Assembly: GCA_024114885.1 (NCBI GenBank)
Contig: CP099422.1
Location: 1,736,001-1,800,000 of the forward strand
Direction of reading: 5' to 3'
Length of the DNA stretch: 64,000 nt
DNA from: Septoria linicola
Taxonomy: Eukaryota > Ascomycota > Dothideomycetes > Mycosphaerellales > Mycosphaerellaceae
In this document: positions 43,663 through 55,023 of the stretch, piece by piece
Layout of the letters: the number at the start of each line of letters is the position of its first letter
Position numbering within the stretch: the stretch's first letter is position 1
Translations under genes and position numbers: made by a program
The notes under the pieces: generated by a model
What the model saw: the letters and a program-made list of their open reading frames with translations, nothing else
Database searches by the model: none
Told to the model about the DNA's origin: nothing

Positions 43663-46600
43663 GCCCGCACGAGATATCGTCGATGGTGTGTGAGGCTTGT
43701 GAGCGCTAGAAAGCGAGGTGTCTAAAAAGAGTATGCTGAGGCTAGACTCGCAGAAAGAATGGCCGTCGAGACCGCGGAACCTGGGAGCTTGCTGTAACAT
43801 CCGCTACTCCAGCGGAAAGCTTTTGGAGTTTGTGTGCGCGCCTCGCTTGCACCTACTCTGTACACCATTCATGCTTCTCTGCTTAAAAGCAGACGACGGC
43901 AACTAGGAATGGGATTGTGGATTTGGTGTAATTTTTCGGATCGACGTGCCCGTCGCGGCTTTGTGATTCGATGCTGCTGGAGGCTCACGAGGTCACTGCT
44001 GATAATCGCCAGATGTCACTAGGTGCGCCTGGTGTCCGACTGTCATCAGGAATAATTCATGGTGCTTTTCAATTGTACTTCCATTCTTTGCGTCGAAAAC
44101 GTCGTCAAGAGGCCATTCGGGGCCGCGTTCGCTTCATGTGATGTCTTCGCGCTTCCATCGCCTATTCGACCCTCATAACTGTGCGTGAATCTGGTAGGCA
44201 CGAATCTGGCTTCGGATTCAGGATACTACGCACTCATGACAGAAAAAGGAATTGCACGAACGCTTGGGCATCAAATGGTTGCGTCACGGCTCGATCAGGC
44301 AGGTCTTCGTAAATCTCGAGGCGAGTCTCTGCTTCATCGACGCAGGGGTGTAGGTCGCCGATGTAATACCAGTGAGATTGCTGTCAAGGTTGATTGCGCG
44401 AGCCTGTGCTGAAGCAAAGCCTCACTGTCATGTCAGAAAGCCGCAATGGTCTGGAAGCACGAACAACGTGAGGCTTGTGGCGCCTGGACCTGGATACCCA
44501 CAGACTGCCTCCCATGAAAATGGCTGCGTTCCCGCTCATCTGGATGCAGCGTTGTTATGACCCAGTGACCGGGTCGAACAGAATGTACCTGCATTAGTGT
44601 CTATCGTTGTTGCGCAATGCGATCGACACAATAGTGGAGTCTTGATTGCGAGCCGGAGAGCCATGGCACGCTTGTGTCTGAGTGCTCGGTCCCTTGCCGA
44701 AGTGTTCTAGTATAGGTGAGACGTTACACCCGTGTTTTTAGTGAGCAGGAGATTTCTCCGTCGGTATGTGTGTCTCGGTGTCACCGAAATGGATGGTCGC
44801 GCCTGCATCGGTAAAGCATAGTTTGGTAGGCGATTCGAGCACTTGCTCTGCAGCATGCTGTCTGTCAACCTGCATGATGTGGGCTAAGAGAATTCTTGCC
44901 GTGATATGTGGCGACGCGAGAATGACTAAATGTTCGAAGCAAGGGTAACAATGTGGTTCAGTGTTTCTCCACTGAATCTAGCTGTCGAACCTCCCAATCT
45001 GCCATCGTCAGTCATAGCTCAGAACGATCTGTGGAACCCAACAGTCAGACAACAGAAATATTGAGAATTGTGCCCAGCCAAGAAGTCAATCCTGAGGAGA
45101 TGATGCCAGAGCACAAATTTTAGAGAGTGATGCCATCACCGAGGATCTCCACGCTCAACCCACATTGACCCTGCGTGCAGAACGCAAAAGCGTTGTTTGG
45201 GTTACTTCGCGAGGCGCCATACCCGCGAGACGGTAGATCTCATGGGCTGACAGGGCGCTTGTCTGGTCTTTGGACAATCAGAGCATGGGCTTTCCTCTTT
45301 GCGCCACCGCTGCAGGTGGTCGATGCGTCTGTCAAGCGCCATCATATGAGTTGCCGCAACGAGCGCCAAACCCCAATCTGCACCTCGGGCTTCAAACGGG
45401 CGCCCATGTATGACATGTAGCGGTCGAATGCGTGGCCCACGAGCATTACGCAAATTCAAGGTGTGGCTGCATGAAAGATTCCCATTCTGAACCGGGTACC
45501 AGGGACCACGACCAGGTGCCGAGCATCGATCTGTCAAAAAGCGTGCGTTGGTACCTCTTACCGTTCTGCAATGGTGACAATTAACAAATGCACGATGTAG
45601 TCCCCGGTACCTCATGATATCGCATTCCAGAGCAGAAAATTGGAACCGGGGGGTCGTACGTATTGGCTGGTGGTGTATTTCCAGAAAGCAGTGCTGTTCA
45701 TGATGCAGATAAGGTATGTGGTGGAAAATGCGATGTGTCGGATTTCAGATGGTGTGATGACCCGAAGTCGAGACGCCAAACTTTCTTAGCCGCGATGGTC
45801 AGACGCTACGCGTTTGCTTTGGAACAGCTGACCGCGCTTGTAATTTGTAGCCAATAGGCAGATACTCCGTGAAGTGATGCACGACGTAAGGCGTGTGCTG
45901 CCGACGTCTGCTTCATGATCACAATTCATCACATTCTTAGTCTAATCCTGGCCTCAGCATGCCTTTGTAAGCGCAGATCGGCTTTGCACGGGCTCTTTTG
46001 CGGCGTTCGTGGCGTCTGCAACGGCTCCTGCAAGGAGCTCCTTGCGGTCTGGAGCCCATGCTCGACAGCTTCTTTGGACGTCTTGCGTGAACGGGAAAAT
46101 GCTGGTCGTCGCCTTTTCACACCATCCAGCGGAGATCTGACGGCACAGAGGTTATGTTGTTGCGTTATACTTCCTGCCCGAGAGGAGAATCGCTCTCACA
46201 GCTCTGAGTCAAATCAGAGATGCTTAAGCTGCGTCGTAAGATGGTCGACAGGTCATCCGAGATCCGCTGAGTCGCTGCATCTGGGAGCTAAACCTTAACC
46301 AAAAAAAACTAACTGCCTGCGGCTGTGTTACACTCCAGTGCCCGGGTGCTGGGAGCGCCAGCCGATTCGTGATGTGTAGGATCGACGGCTCCTACGCCTT
46401 TCTGGAAGAGCTTGCTCTGGCACACATCACTCCCGCCCACCTTTGCTCAAAACAGTCTGGCCATCTGCCTTACCGGCAGGGATCTAGCACAAAAGCATTG
46501 CAACCCACAGCCGCGGCGACGGGGAGGAATTGAGCCACGTCCGCACTTAGCCTCTTGGACCTTTTTTCTCTGCTTGCTGCTTTTGGCGTGCAATGACCAC

Positions 46601-47132
46601 GGCCTGGCGGCGGGATGAAATAAGGGCAAGCATGTCGCACGAGTGCAGCCCTCCATGGTATCACCAGATCTTGCCTCTTTACGAATCCATCTCTTGTTGT
46701 CTCTATTCGACGAGACTTGTGTACGCCGGAACTGTCACTGGCTGATGTCGGGGTTTAACCAGTGGGTAGCATAAAGGACAACTCTCTGTTTAGCGTAGAA
46801 GCGTCTGAAGCAACCTCGTCCAGGCTGTTGCATCGGGGACTCTCAGGATCTGCTATATAGACTCGGTGGCCACCTCTACGTTTCAGCTTTCCCATCATCG
46901 TCCAACAGTTCGGGTCATCTCAAGGACTATACGACCTTCGCTACACATATCCCATCATTGGCCGAAGCTATCCGCATACAACCACCTCAACGGCATACAT
47001 CTATCGATTTGCCTGACTCAGCATACCACTCAGCAGGTTCAGACTGAAGTTAATTGAGCTCAACGCTGAGGGCAAAAGTACATTCACTGCCCGGAACCTT
47101 TCACTCACTTACAACAACCACAAACAATCACA
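43663..47132. other. Gene-poor 3.5-kb interval
   Basis: No convincing gene. Frames of 60-137 codons occur on both strands. The only one with a feature of interest is 45915-46298 (+, 127 codons), which begins with a signal-peptide-like MITIHHILSLILASACLC and has several cysteines early on, but turns to ordinary noncoding-looking composition after about residue 45. Base composition is normal, so this is not RIP-degraded repeat. Confidence 0.4.
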
Positions 47133-47184
47133 GTAAGATCACTGCTACTTCGCGCCTCTAACGTCTAACTGACCAATCTTGTAG

Positions 47185-47352
47185 ATGGCAAAGCCGGGAA
47201 AGTGTGAACACGCATTCAAGATGATCAAGTCGGATACAACCCTGATCCTATGGAACTGCAACATGTGCCATTCGGGGCCTCACTGGTTTATCTTCGAGTG
47301 TGCGAAGTGCAAGCTGAAGACTTGCCGCCCATGCACACAGAAAGCTTCATGA
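47185..47352 (+). CDS. 55-residue cysteine-rich, probably zinc-binding protein
   Basis: A very short gene: MAKPGKCEHAFKMIKSDTTL... ending CTQKAS. It has C7, H9, then CNMCHSGPHWFIFEC (25-39), CAKCKLKTC (39-47) and CRPC, the spacing of a small zinc-binding fold with CxxC pairs and a conserved GPHWFIFE core. Similar short proteins with GPHWFIFEC and KLKTCRPC occur, as I recall, in other Dothideomycetes. A 5' untranslated intron fits at 47133-47184 (GTAAGA ... CTAAC ... TAG) and ends exactly at the ATG, which supports the start. Function unknown; no signal peptide, so intracellular. Confidence 0.75.
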   Translation: MAKPGKCEHAFKMIKSDTTLILWNCNMCHSGPHWFIFECAKCKLKTCRPCTQKAS

Positions 47353-49506
47353 GGTGCGCGCTGCTTCCTTTCCTTGCTCCGGTCTCGGACTCAACGCTGA
47401 CGACTAACACAGCTGTGCACTGCAGTTTCGATTTCCCAATCAATTTTATGAGAATATTGTTGCAGCGTTAAGTTGTTACCCTAGCGTGGAGTCTTGGAGG
47501 GAGGATAGAGGTCAAATCGACTAGGCTGAAGACCGTAAAGGAATCACCGTTGGGAGGTGAGGGAGGGAGGGCTTAGTCTGCTATTGGCGTTCCGGGGAAA
47601 GTGAAGAATGAGAGAGGCTCGTCCGCGAGGACCAATATCAGAGATCTCAACAGAGAGATCGTAAATCTAATAAGCATCTGTCTTGGATGGATGCTACTTG
47701 AGTAGAACACAGCAGGCATGTCTTAAAAAGAGTACAAGAGTGGCCTAAGTGCAGGCAAAAGACCTTCACTTCGAAACTAAATGTTCACTTTCACAAGCAT
47801 ACGATACTCTACCTCGACCCCTCGTGATATGACTAGAGCAGTTATGACACACGAGTCTGACGTCTTCTGTCCAACGAGCTTACTGCATTCGCGGCTTCGC
47901 GAAGAACAAAACAACCTCTGGATAAGAGAAGTTTCGAGGGGCAGTACGGGTGAAGTCGAGTGATATGGCGCTAGCATCACGAAGCTGCCGTGTCCAGCAG
48001 GTCGGCACTGGCCTTGCATACTGCAACACGTCGCTTGGCGGCTGTCAGGTATCATGTGTACGCCTCCCACCGCCATGCCGGGTCTCAACGGTACGTCAGC
48101 CGTAGGAGTTAGTACGGGATCCGGAGTGCCTCGTCTCGTCAGCGACTCGAGCAGCAAATTCCTGCTCCCCGATATCGAATCATTACATGCACAGGATCGG
48201 CACACAGCAGCGGTTGTGGAAGGATATGAATGGTTGGCCAAGTTGGAGATCCAGCTGACTGCTTACGCCACTGACTTCTACCTCACTTTGGTGTTCCCCA
48301 GCTGAATCTCAGGTGCTTCATCATTACTCATAGTAGCCTGGTCCCATCTCGTCATTGCGTCGTCTCATCATCTCATCAACTCATGAATCGCTCTTCACTC
48401 AGTATGCCTATGCATGAATGGGACGGCTGCAGCGCCTAGTTCGGGCAGCTCTGTACAAGATGTCAGCGAATACATCAAATGCAGACTCGCAGCACATACA
48501 GCTCCACAAGAGCCACAAGTCTTGCCAGAGGCAGCAGCATTGCATTTGGGACCTAGGAGAGTCAGCTTGTCGGATCCTTCGGGTGTATCGTCAATCTAAG
48601 CGTACAAGTTGGATGCATGTTGGGTTGTCGAGGCTTGGCACTTGTCTTTGACCTTGATGGTGTATATGTTCCTAGTCTGGTTGTGAGATGAAGAAGATCA
48701 AGTTGAGAACGAGGATCCAGTCGGTCAGCAGGCAATAATAAGCAGGAGGGGAAGAGCGACTAGTATTCGCTAGTGTGGGGTGAAGACGTGGTGGTGGTCG
48801 CACTGTCGGTCTCGTGCTTCCACGTTTCTACCATCACCGTCTTCGATACGCGTGCGCTGAGCATGCCTTGGAGCACGCAGCCTGCACGACAAATTTATCT
48901 CGATTATGGTATCGACTGGACATTTCATAAATGGCCCAGACTACCTGGCAGACCACGACTTTCCAAGCTCAAGCTGTCGGGTGCCGAGCTTCGAACAAAT
49001 CGCGACTTCTACAATCTCATTCGCTCCTTCAATAGACATGACCATGCTTCATCCCGCACAATTGCAAGCCTCGTGCGCTAAGAGAGGCAGTCCTAAGATG
49101 AGACTCCAACGATTCCGAACCACTGCTCTGCCCAAGCACTTACCTAACTAGCCTTCAAACACAGTCAACCGGTCCTGGTCCCACTTCACCTCGACTCGTG
49201 CCTTCCTTATGAGGTAGGAAATACGCCCATCACCAGAAAACACGCACATAGAACTGGTACAGCTGCGCCCATCTCGCACAAGAATGGCTCGCTTCCTGCC
49301 ATACCATCATTGGCGGCGGGGAGCAAGCATGGCTTCGCGGTTATGGCCATTCGAGCGAGGCCAACTCTGCCTAGAGAAAGAGTAATAAGTAAGTGAGCGC
49401 ATCTGATTGCATCTGACTAGCAAGCATAACGTGAACGTGTTGTCAGCGTGCACGGCGAGGCCTCGCGACATTCATACATCCGCTTCACGAACTGCGTTCT
49501 TTCACA
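47353..49506. other. Gene-free interval
   Basis: 2.15 kb; overlapping frames up to 154 codons at 47777-48241 on both strands lack any family features. No repeat seen. Confidence 0.4.
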
Positions 49507-50546
49507 ATGCTGTTGGTCCGTTCTTTCTCTTTACTGCTCACAGCAACCACATTCGCTTCTCCACTTGCCAAGCGCGCAGCTCCAAGCTTTGCTTTCACTG
49601 GAGATGCTCCATTCTCAGTGGCGACCGAAGAGCTGGCTAGATCGTTGACCTGCCCGAATGGTTTTCCGACGACAAGTTCTCCACCCGTTTTGCTCGTCCA
49701 TGGCACGGCGACAACTGGGGAAGAATCCTGGGGCAAAGGCTATGTGCCAGCTTTGAAAAGCAACAAGTACACGGCTTGCTATGTCACCATTCGTGAGTAC
49801 TTTGCTAGCAACACTGCGCGAAGAGATTTAGCTGACCATCACCAGCCAACAGGAGCATGGGCGACATGCAAGTCAATGCCGAGTACGTTGCGTACAGTCT
49901 ACACTACCTTTCCTCGCTATCTGGAGGGCTCAAGCCAGCTGTGATCGCCCACAGTCAGGGCGCGCCGAACACGCAGTGGGCATTGCAATTCTGGCCCAGC
50001 ACGAGAAACGTCACTCGAGCGTTCATCGCCCTCGCGCCCGACTTTGACGGCATTGAGCTCTTCGGTTCTCGCTCATTGTTCAAAGGCATCTGCAACAGTG
50101 GTCTGTGCCAGGCCGCCCTATGGCAACAGAATGCAGGGAGCAACTACTACAAAGCACTCCACTCGCAGGACTTTCGAGCCCTCGTTCCCACCTCTTCGAT
50201 CTGGTCGCAATTTGACGCAGTCGTCGATCCATACGAGAAGAACGCCCAACTTCCTGGCGCTACAGTGGTATCAGTGCAAGACCTCTGTCCTTTCCGGCCA
50301 ACACTACACTTCACAATGACAATTTCTGCCGCAGTTTTTGAGCTGACACTGAACGCACTCAACAACAACGGCGCGGTCAACCTCGCTCGCGCCAACAGAC
50401 TGCAATGTCTGCGCACCACAGCAAAAGGCATGGACGAAGGCATCTCGCGCAGCATCGAGTCTTACACGAAAGAGCTGATTGGCGGGTTTCTGCTTGCCAC
50501 TCCATTACTGAGGTCTGAACCGGCGACGGCCGATTATGTCCAGTAA
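49507..50546 (+). CDS. Secreted lipase, CalB-like alpha/beta hydrolase
   Basis: Exons 49507-49792 and 49846-50546 give 328 residues. A signal peptide (MLLVRSFSLLLTATTFASP) with a KR site at about residues 22-23 suggests a propeptide. VLLVHGTATTGEESWGKGY is the oxyanion side. The nucleophile is Ser132 in IAHSQGAPN (lacking the first Gly of GxSxG, as in Candida antarctica lipase B with TWSQG). Asp219 in QFDAVVDP and His250 in LHFTM complete the triad. Splicing is required to join VTI to PNRSMGDMQVNAEYV. Lipase or esterase activity on esters is inferred from the family. Secreted, so likely an extracellular nutrient enzyme. Confidence 0.9.
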
Positions 50547-50989
50547 AACTTCCTTTAGTAATGCTCTCAAGCTGCATATCATCGGCAAACAAATCTCAAA
50601 TCACGATTTTGCCCTACATGCTGCTCATCGGCATTCCTTGCCGGTCAGCCCTTTGCGGGTATGCATATGCACGACTACGGTAATCAAATCTCGTGATGTT
50701 GGAATTCGTGCGTTCGGCATACCGGTACATGCATCCCGCTCGTGAAGAGACGCAGCCGCACAGCTTTCCACATCTGCACAATAAGCGGTGTGCGAAACGC
50801 TGTTGAAGGTTGTCGGACCGAAGCCCGCTTGTGCCGTGATGAGAGAGAATGTGGACCATAAGTTATGTGATCTCACAAGTGGATAACGTGATGTGCAATA
50901 TGTTTTTCCAGGTGAGATGTCTTGATAGAATCGTCTGGTACGATGCCTCGACTGTTGATGGACTATCGACGGACGTTGAATTTGATCCA

Positions 50990-52961
50990 CTACCGACAGA
51001 CATTGAACTTGCTTACACTAGGATCGTGATCACTCGCCTGCGCGTCAACACTCACCCAAGTATTGACATGCACATGTTCGATCTGACTCCTCGCTCTCGT
51101 AGCCAGTCTAGGCGAAACGTACATGTGATCCAGAGCCTGCGTGTTCATGTCGAAGAGGTAAGTATACTTTTCCTCCTCGGGTGTGCGAACTGCGTCATCA
51201 AGTTCCTCGAGTCCAGAGACAGAGGAGAACGTCTTTAGAGGCTGGACGACTTCGAATTCGTTGTAGTCGCCTGCAGACATGATGTTGGCGTTGCGGTCAG
51301 CGTCGAGAATTTGGCGGATGAATGAGCCGAGGACTTGGGCTTGCTGGGTGCGCTGATCGACACCGCCGTTGACGGGAGGGCGAGCGTCGCCGTGGAGAGA
51401 GGAGCTGCCACCCTTGGAGGTCCAGTGGTTGTTGAATGTAAAGAATGTGCCGCCTCGGCCACGAGTCTGTACTGTCTCCCATTGTGCGGCAATCGGCTTG
51501 CGCGAAGCTTGCCAGGCGACATTCGCTGGGTCGATCAGACCTGGGTTGTAGCGGAGGGCAGGACCTGGCAAGACTTCATTGGCTTGGGTGCTGGATCCTG
51601 CAGTACCGTTGACAAGGCGCACGCGGTCCGCTTTGTAGAAGTAAGCATTGCGGATATTGCCACCAGGCTGACCACCATCTTGGTCATCAACCGGATCAAT
51701 GTCAACGAAGGAGTACTACAAACGTGTTAGGGCACAAGCCACATAGTGGTCATAATGTCTCAGTATGGGTTATGCCCATCAGACTTACATTGGTGCCAGC
51801 CGAGAGCGAGTTGACAGCATCACGGAGAGTGGACAAGGTAATATCAGCCGACACAACAGCGTCATTGACAGGGCCATTGTTGTCCTGAATCTCCTGAAGG
51901 AACAGCAAGTCAGGTGTCTTCAAGTAGTTGACAATGTGGGAGGCAATGCCTTGAAGGTTGTCCGATGCTGGCTGGAGATTCTCAACGTTGTACTGGCCAA
52001 CTGTGATGCCATTGCAAGATCCACTCGACTCGAGTCTGGTTGGTGGTGGTAGAGCTGGAGAGCGAGAAGAGACCACTTTGATGTTGGTGGTTGGCAGAAT
52101 CCTGTAGAATCCAAACCCTTGAGTCACGACACCTGTGATCTCCTCGAGCGAGTCACCCAAGAGAGTGGTTATTGGGTTTGCGGTGCCATCGAGAGGGCTA
52201 CCGATCAGGATAGCCTCTGGGTTGGCGTCCTTGTCAGTGATGGTAAGTCCACCGCGGCGGTTGTCCCCAGTTGTGCGCCACTGTCCGGCGACCCAAGTAT
52301 CGCCAAAGTTATTTGGCCTGTTGACCGCACGAGGCCTGCGGACTGTGACAAGCTCTCCGCTCAAGCTTTCCCAGAAGTCGAGCCCATATCTGCGGACATC
52401 CAGAGTTGGGTTACTCGTCGAAATCAAGCTTCTGTTGTTAGGCACAGCAAACACGTCGCCGCCATCGAGCGAGCTGTACTGCTCGGTCTATGTCGTAGTC
52501 AGTATCTGTCGAGGCGATCAAAACGCAGCACAGCTTACTGGAGGATTGAGGCCTCTCTGACCGATCACTAGAGGAACGACTGCATTTCCGGTCGAGACTG
52601 TGACAATGTTTCGCGGTTGGTCGATCTCAGTGAGGAAGATGAAAGCTGGCGATGTTCGGAACTCTGTGACACGGCCGTCGAGTGTGACAATGTTGCCCAC
52701 AGTCGCGTTGGCAAGACCTTCGCGTCCGAATACATAAATCGACTCCGAGGTTCTGTCATCTCTGTCTGGTGTAGTTGACCGAATCCAGAAGCCTTGGGGA
52801 CCCTTCGCAGTGACCAAACCGCGTACGCTTGTCACATTCTGCCCATTGAAGGGCGAAATATATCTGTTGCCATTGATTTGGGCGATGGTCGGGTTGACCT
52901 GTTGGCTGACAGCTGTCGCGCAGAGCGCCGCAACAGCGCTGAGGGTGCTGAAGGGAAGCAT
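50990..52961 (-). CDS. Secreted endonuclease/exonuclease/phosphatase-family nuclease
   Basis: Exons 52539-52961, 51789-52487 and 50990-51715 give 615 residues; introns are 51 and 73 bases. A signal peptide (MLPFSTLSAVAALCATAVSQ) precedes an OB-like domain (GLVTAKGPQGFWIRS), as in bacterial ExeM/NucH-type extracellular nucleases. The catalytic domain has VGQYNVENLQ, LLFLQEIQDNNGP (metal Glu), FFTFNNHWTSKGGSS, MSAGDYNEFE, LDHMYVSPRLA and SDHDPSVSKF (catalytic His), all in the expected order. It likely degrades extracellular DNA or RNA for nutrients or to act on host DNA traps; the last point is inference. No anchor at the C-terminus. It is convergent with the lipase gene. Confidence 0.9.
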
Positions 52962-55023
52962 GGCAAATCGAATGGTATGGAACGCTCTTCACCTACCTTT
53001 TCTTCTCGACTCTACCGCCCTTCTTGATATACACTCACAGGTCCGGCCGTCCTGCCTGTTCGAGACTCGAGGTACGGCAGCGGGGCCAAGATGTTCGCGC
53101 GCAAGCTACTTTGGCCGTTGCGCACCTCGACTGGCCGCCGCAAGACGATCTCATCTTGGCCATGGCAGCGTGCCTTGCGCAGTGCCACGCTTACAGATAT
53201 GCTGCATATCTTGGCCTGCCCTTTGTGGCCTCGTGTGTGATAAGGTCGATGTGAGTGGTTGGCCGACCTGGAGAAGCGGCTGAGCATCTGGTCGGATGCA
53301 GGTGCGAAAAGCTTGGTCGGCGAGGCGAGATGCGAATAGGACGGCGATGATGATGTCTGTCACTGCTGACCGCGGCGATAGCGACACACGCGACTGAGCG
53401 GACTGAAAACGCGTTGACGGTCGACGGTGGAAGACACGTGGTTGACTAGACGAGACGCGCGAAATTGGTGTTGGGAGATTTGCAGCACGGCGTGGCAGTA
53501 CTTTAAACTGTGCACTTTCTCGTTCGTGTTACAAGGCCGATGTTATGATCAGTCGCGACGCGTCTCAAGTCTCTTCTCCAACCGCCAGCTTGTGCCAGCA
53601 ACTGATGAAAAGTGGTCGTCGTGAAGACGAGTTGGCCATCAAAAATTCCGCCGACTGAGCCCCCGAAGGAGATCAGATCCAGTCTGCCGCCACGCTGTGC
53701 AATGCAGGGCGTCGTGGATGGGTCGAGTATTCGTGAGCACCCGATCCCTCAACAAGGTCTAAGATGATTGTTAGTTGTGGTTCAGAAGAAGTGTAAGGGG
53801 TGGAATGGGTAGAACTCACAAGTATGGTTGAAAGAAAGAGGTTGTGAAGGGAAGGGAAATACTTATACCACAGAATTGCTAGTGCCATTTATGCAGGAGT
53901 GCCTGGAGATCTTGAGGAAATGAGATCAGGTGTCCTTTGTGGTGCGCGAAAAGGAGGTCAGACCCGCTTTTTCCGAACTCACGTGAAGTGAATGACCATG
54001 GCACCGTTGAAGGCACACTTCAGAACATGATGACCTATCTTGCTCAATGACCGGATTCACTGCATTGAGGCATCCACATTCCGGAAGTGTCCCGTCGAAA
54101 CAGCTGCATCACATGTGCTGAGCAGGTTTGAGCAGTTATCCTTCACGTACATATGGCCCGTTATGGCCCAGTGCTAGCTCGGAGATCCGCACGAACGACA
54201 GACCTTCGAATGAATACACATTTGCCAATCACCTACCGACCGAACTCCAGCTGAGGCATTTGCACGTTCGGAAGACCCGGATTGCCGTGGAGCACGAGCA
54301 GGACACAAACACGATAACGCCATGATCTAGGCACATCTACGCTCGCGAACTAGCTGTCGGAATGGAGGCGGTCGATGGACAATTGTCGGACAGTCGTGTT
54401 GCGACTGGACCAGAAGAGCTGTATTAGGCGAATGATTGTGGATATCTTGATCTGGTAGCTGTCCGGCCGAGTTGGCCTTGGCTCTGGAGAGGGCCTCTGC
54501 ATTTCACGATGCGTCGAAGCGATGCAGTTCCGCGGACACCACATACGGCGGTATAGAGAAGCAGGAACGCCTCTGACGAACGCTCGACGAAGGATCACAC
54601 TCCGATAGCAAGCTCACAAGCCCTCGGATATCCGTTCGTTCTGTCCGGTTGTACCTCACCTTGGCTCTGGGCACGCACAACTAGCGCAATGTCACGACCT
54701 TCCACATCCAGCTAGTATCTGCATTGGAGTGGAGAGGCCAAGGCATTTCCTCACGTGGCACGCGTGGCATACCACCCTACCGAGCTGAAGCTGCGAACAA
54801 CTTCTTATGTCGTCTTATCTGACAAGACCACACTCAAGAGCTCTCTCCGTCTTGGGTCTCATAACCAAGCGTACTACTCTCGTGAGAGGATTGCTGTGCA
54901 CATGCAGTGACGGAGGCCTCCCAGAAGAGGAGTGGCTGGAGGTAGGTATTTGATCATGCACTCGCTCGCACTTTTTTCCTTGTTGTCTGTACTGTATTTT
55001 CCAAGTTCAGCAGATCTCTCATC
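52962..55023. other. Gene-free interval
   Basis: 2.06 kb between two divergent genes for secreted proteins. Frames of 60-157 codons lack signatures; most are antisense to one another. No repeat seen. Confidence 0.4.

Noticed and set aside
47777..48241. 154-codon minus-strand frame with several cysteines
   Set aside because: Cysteines are scattered without pattern, there is no signal peptide, and the opposite strand has frames of similar length; both likely chance.
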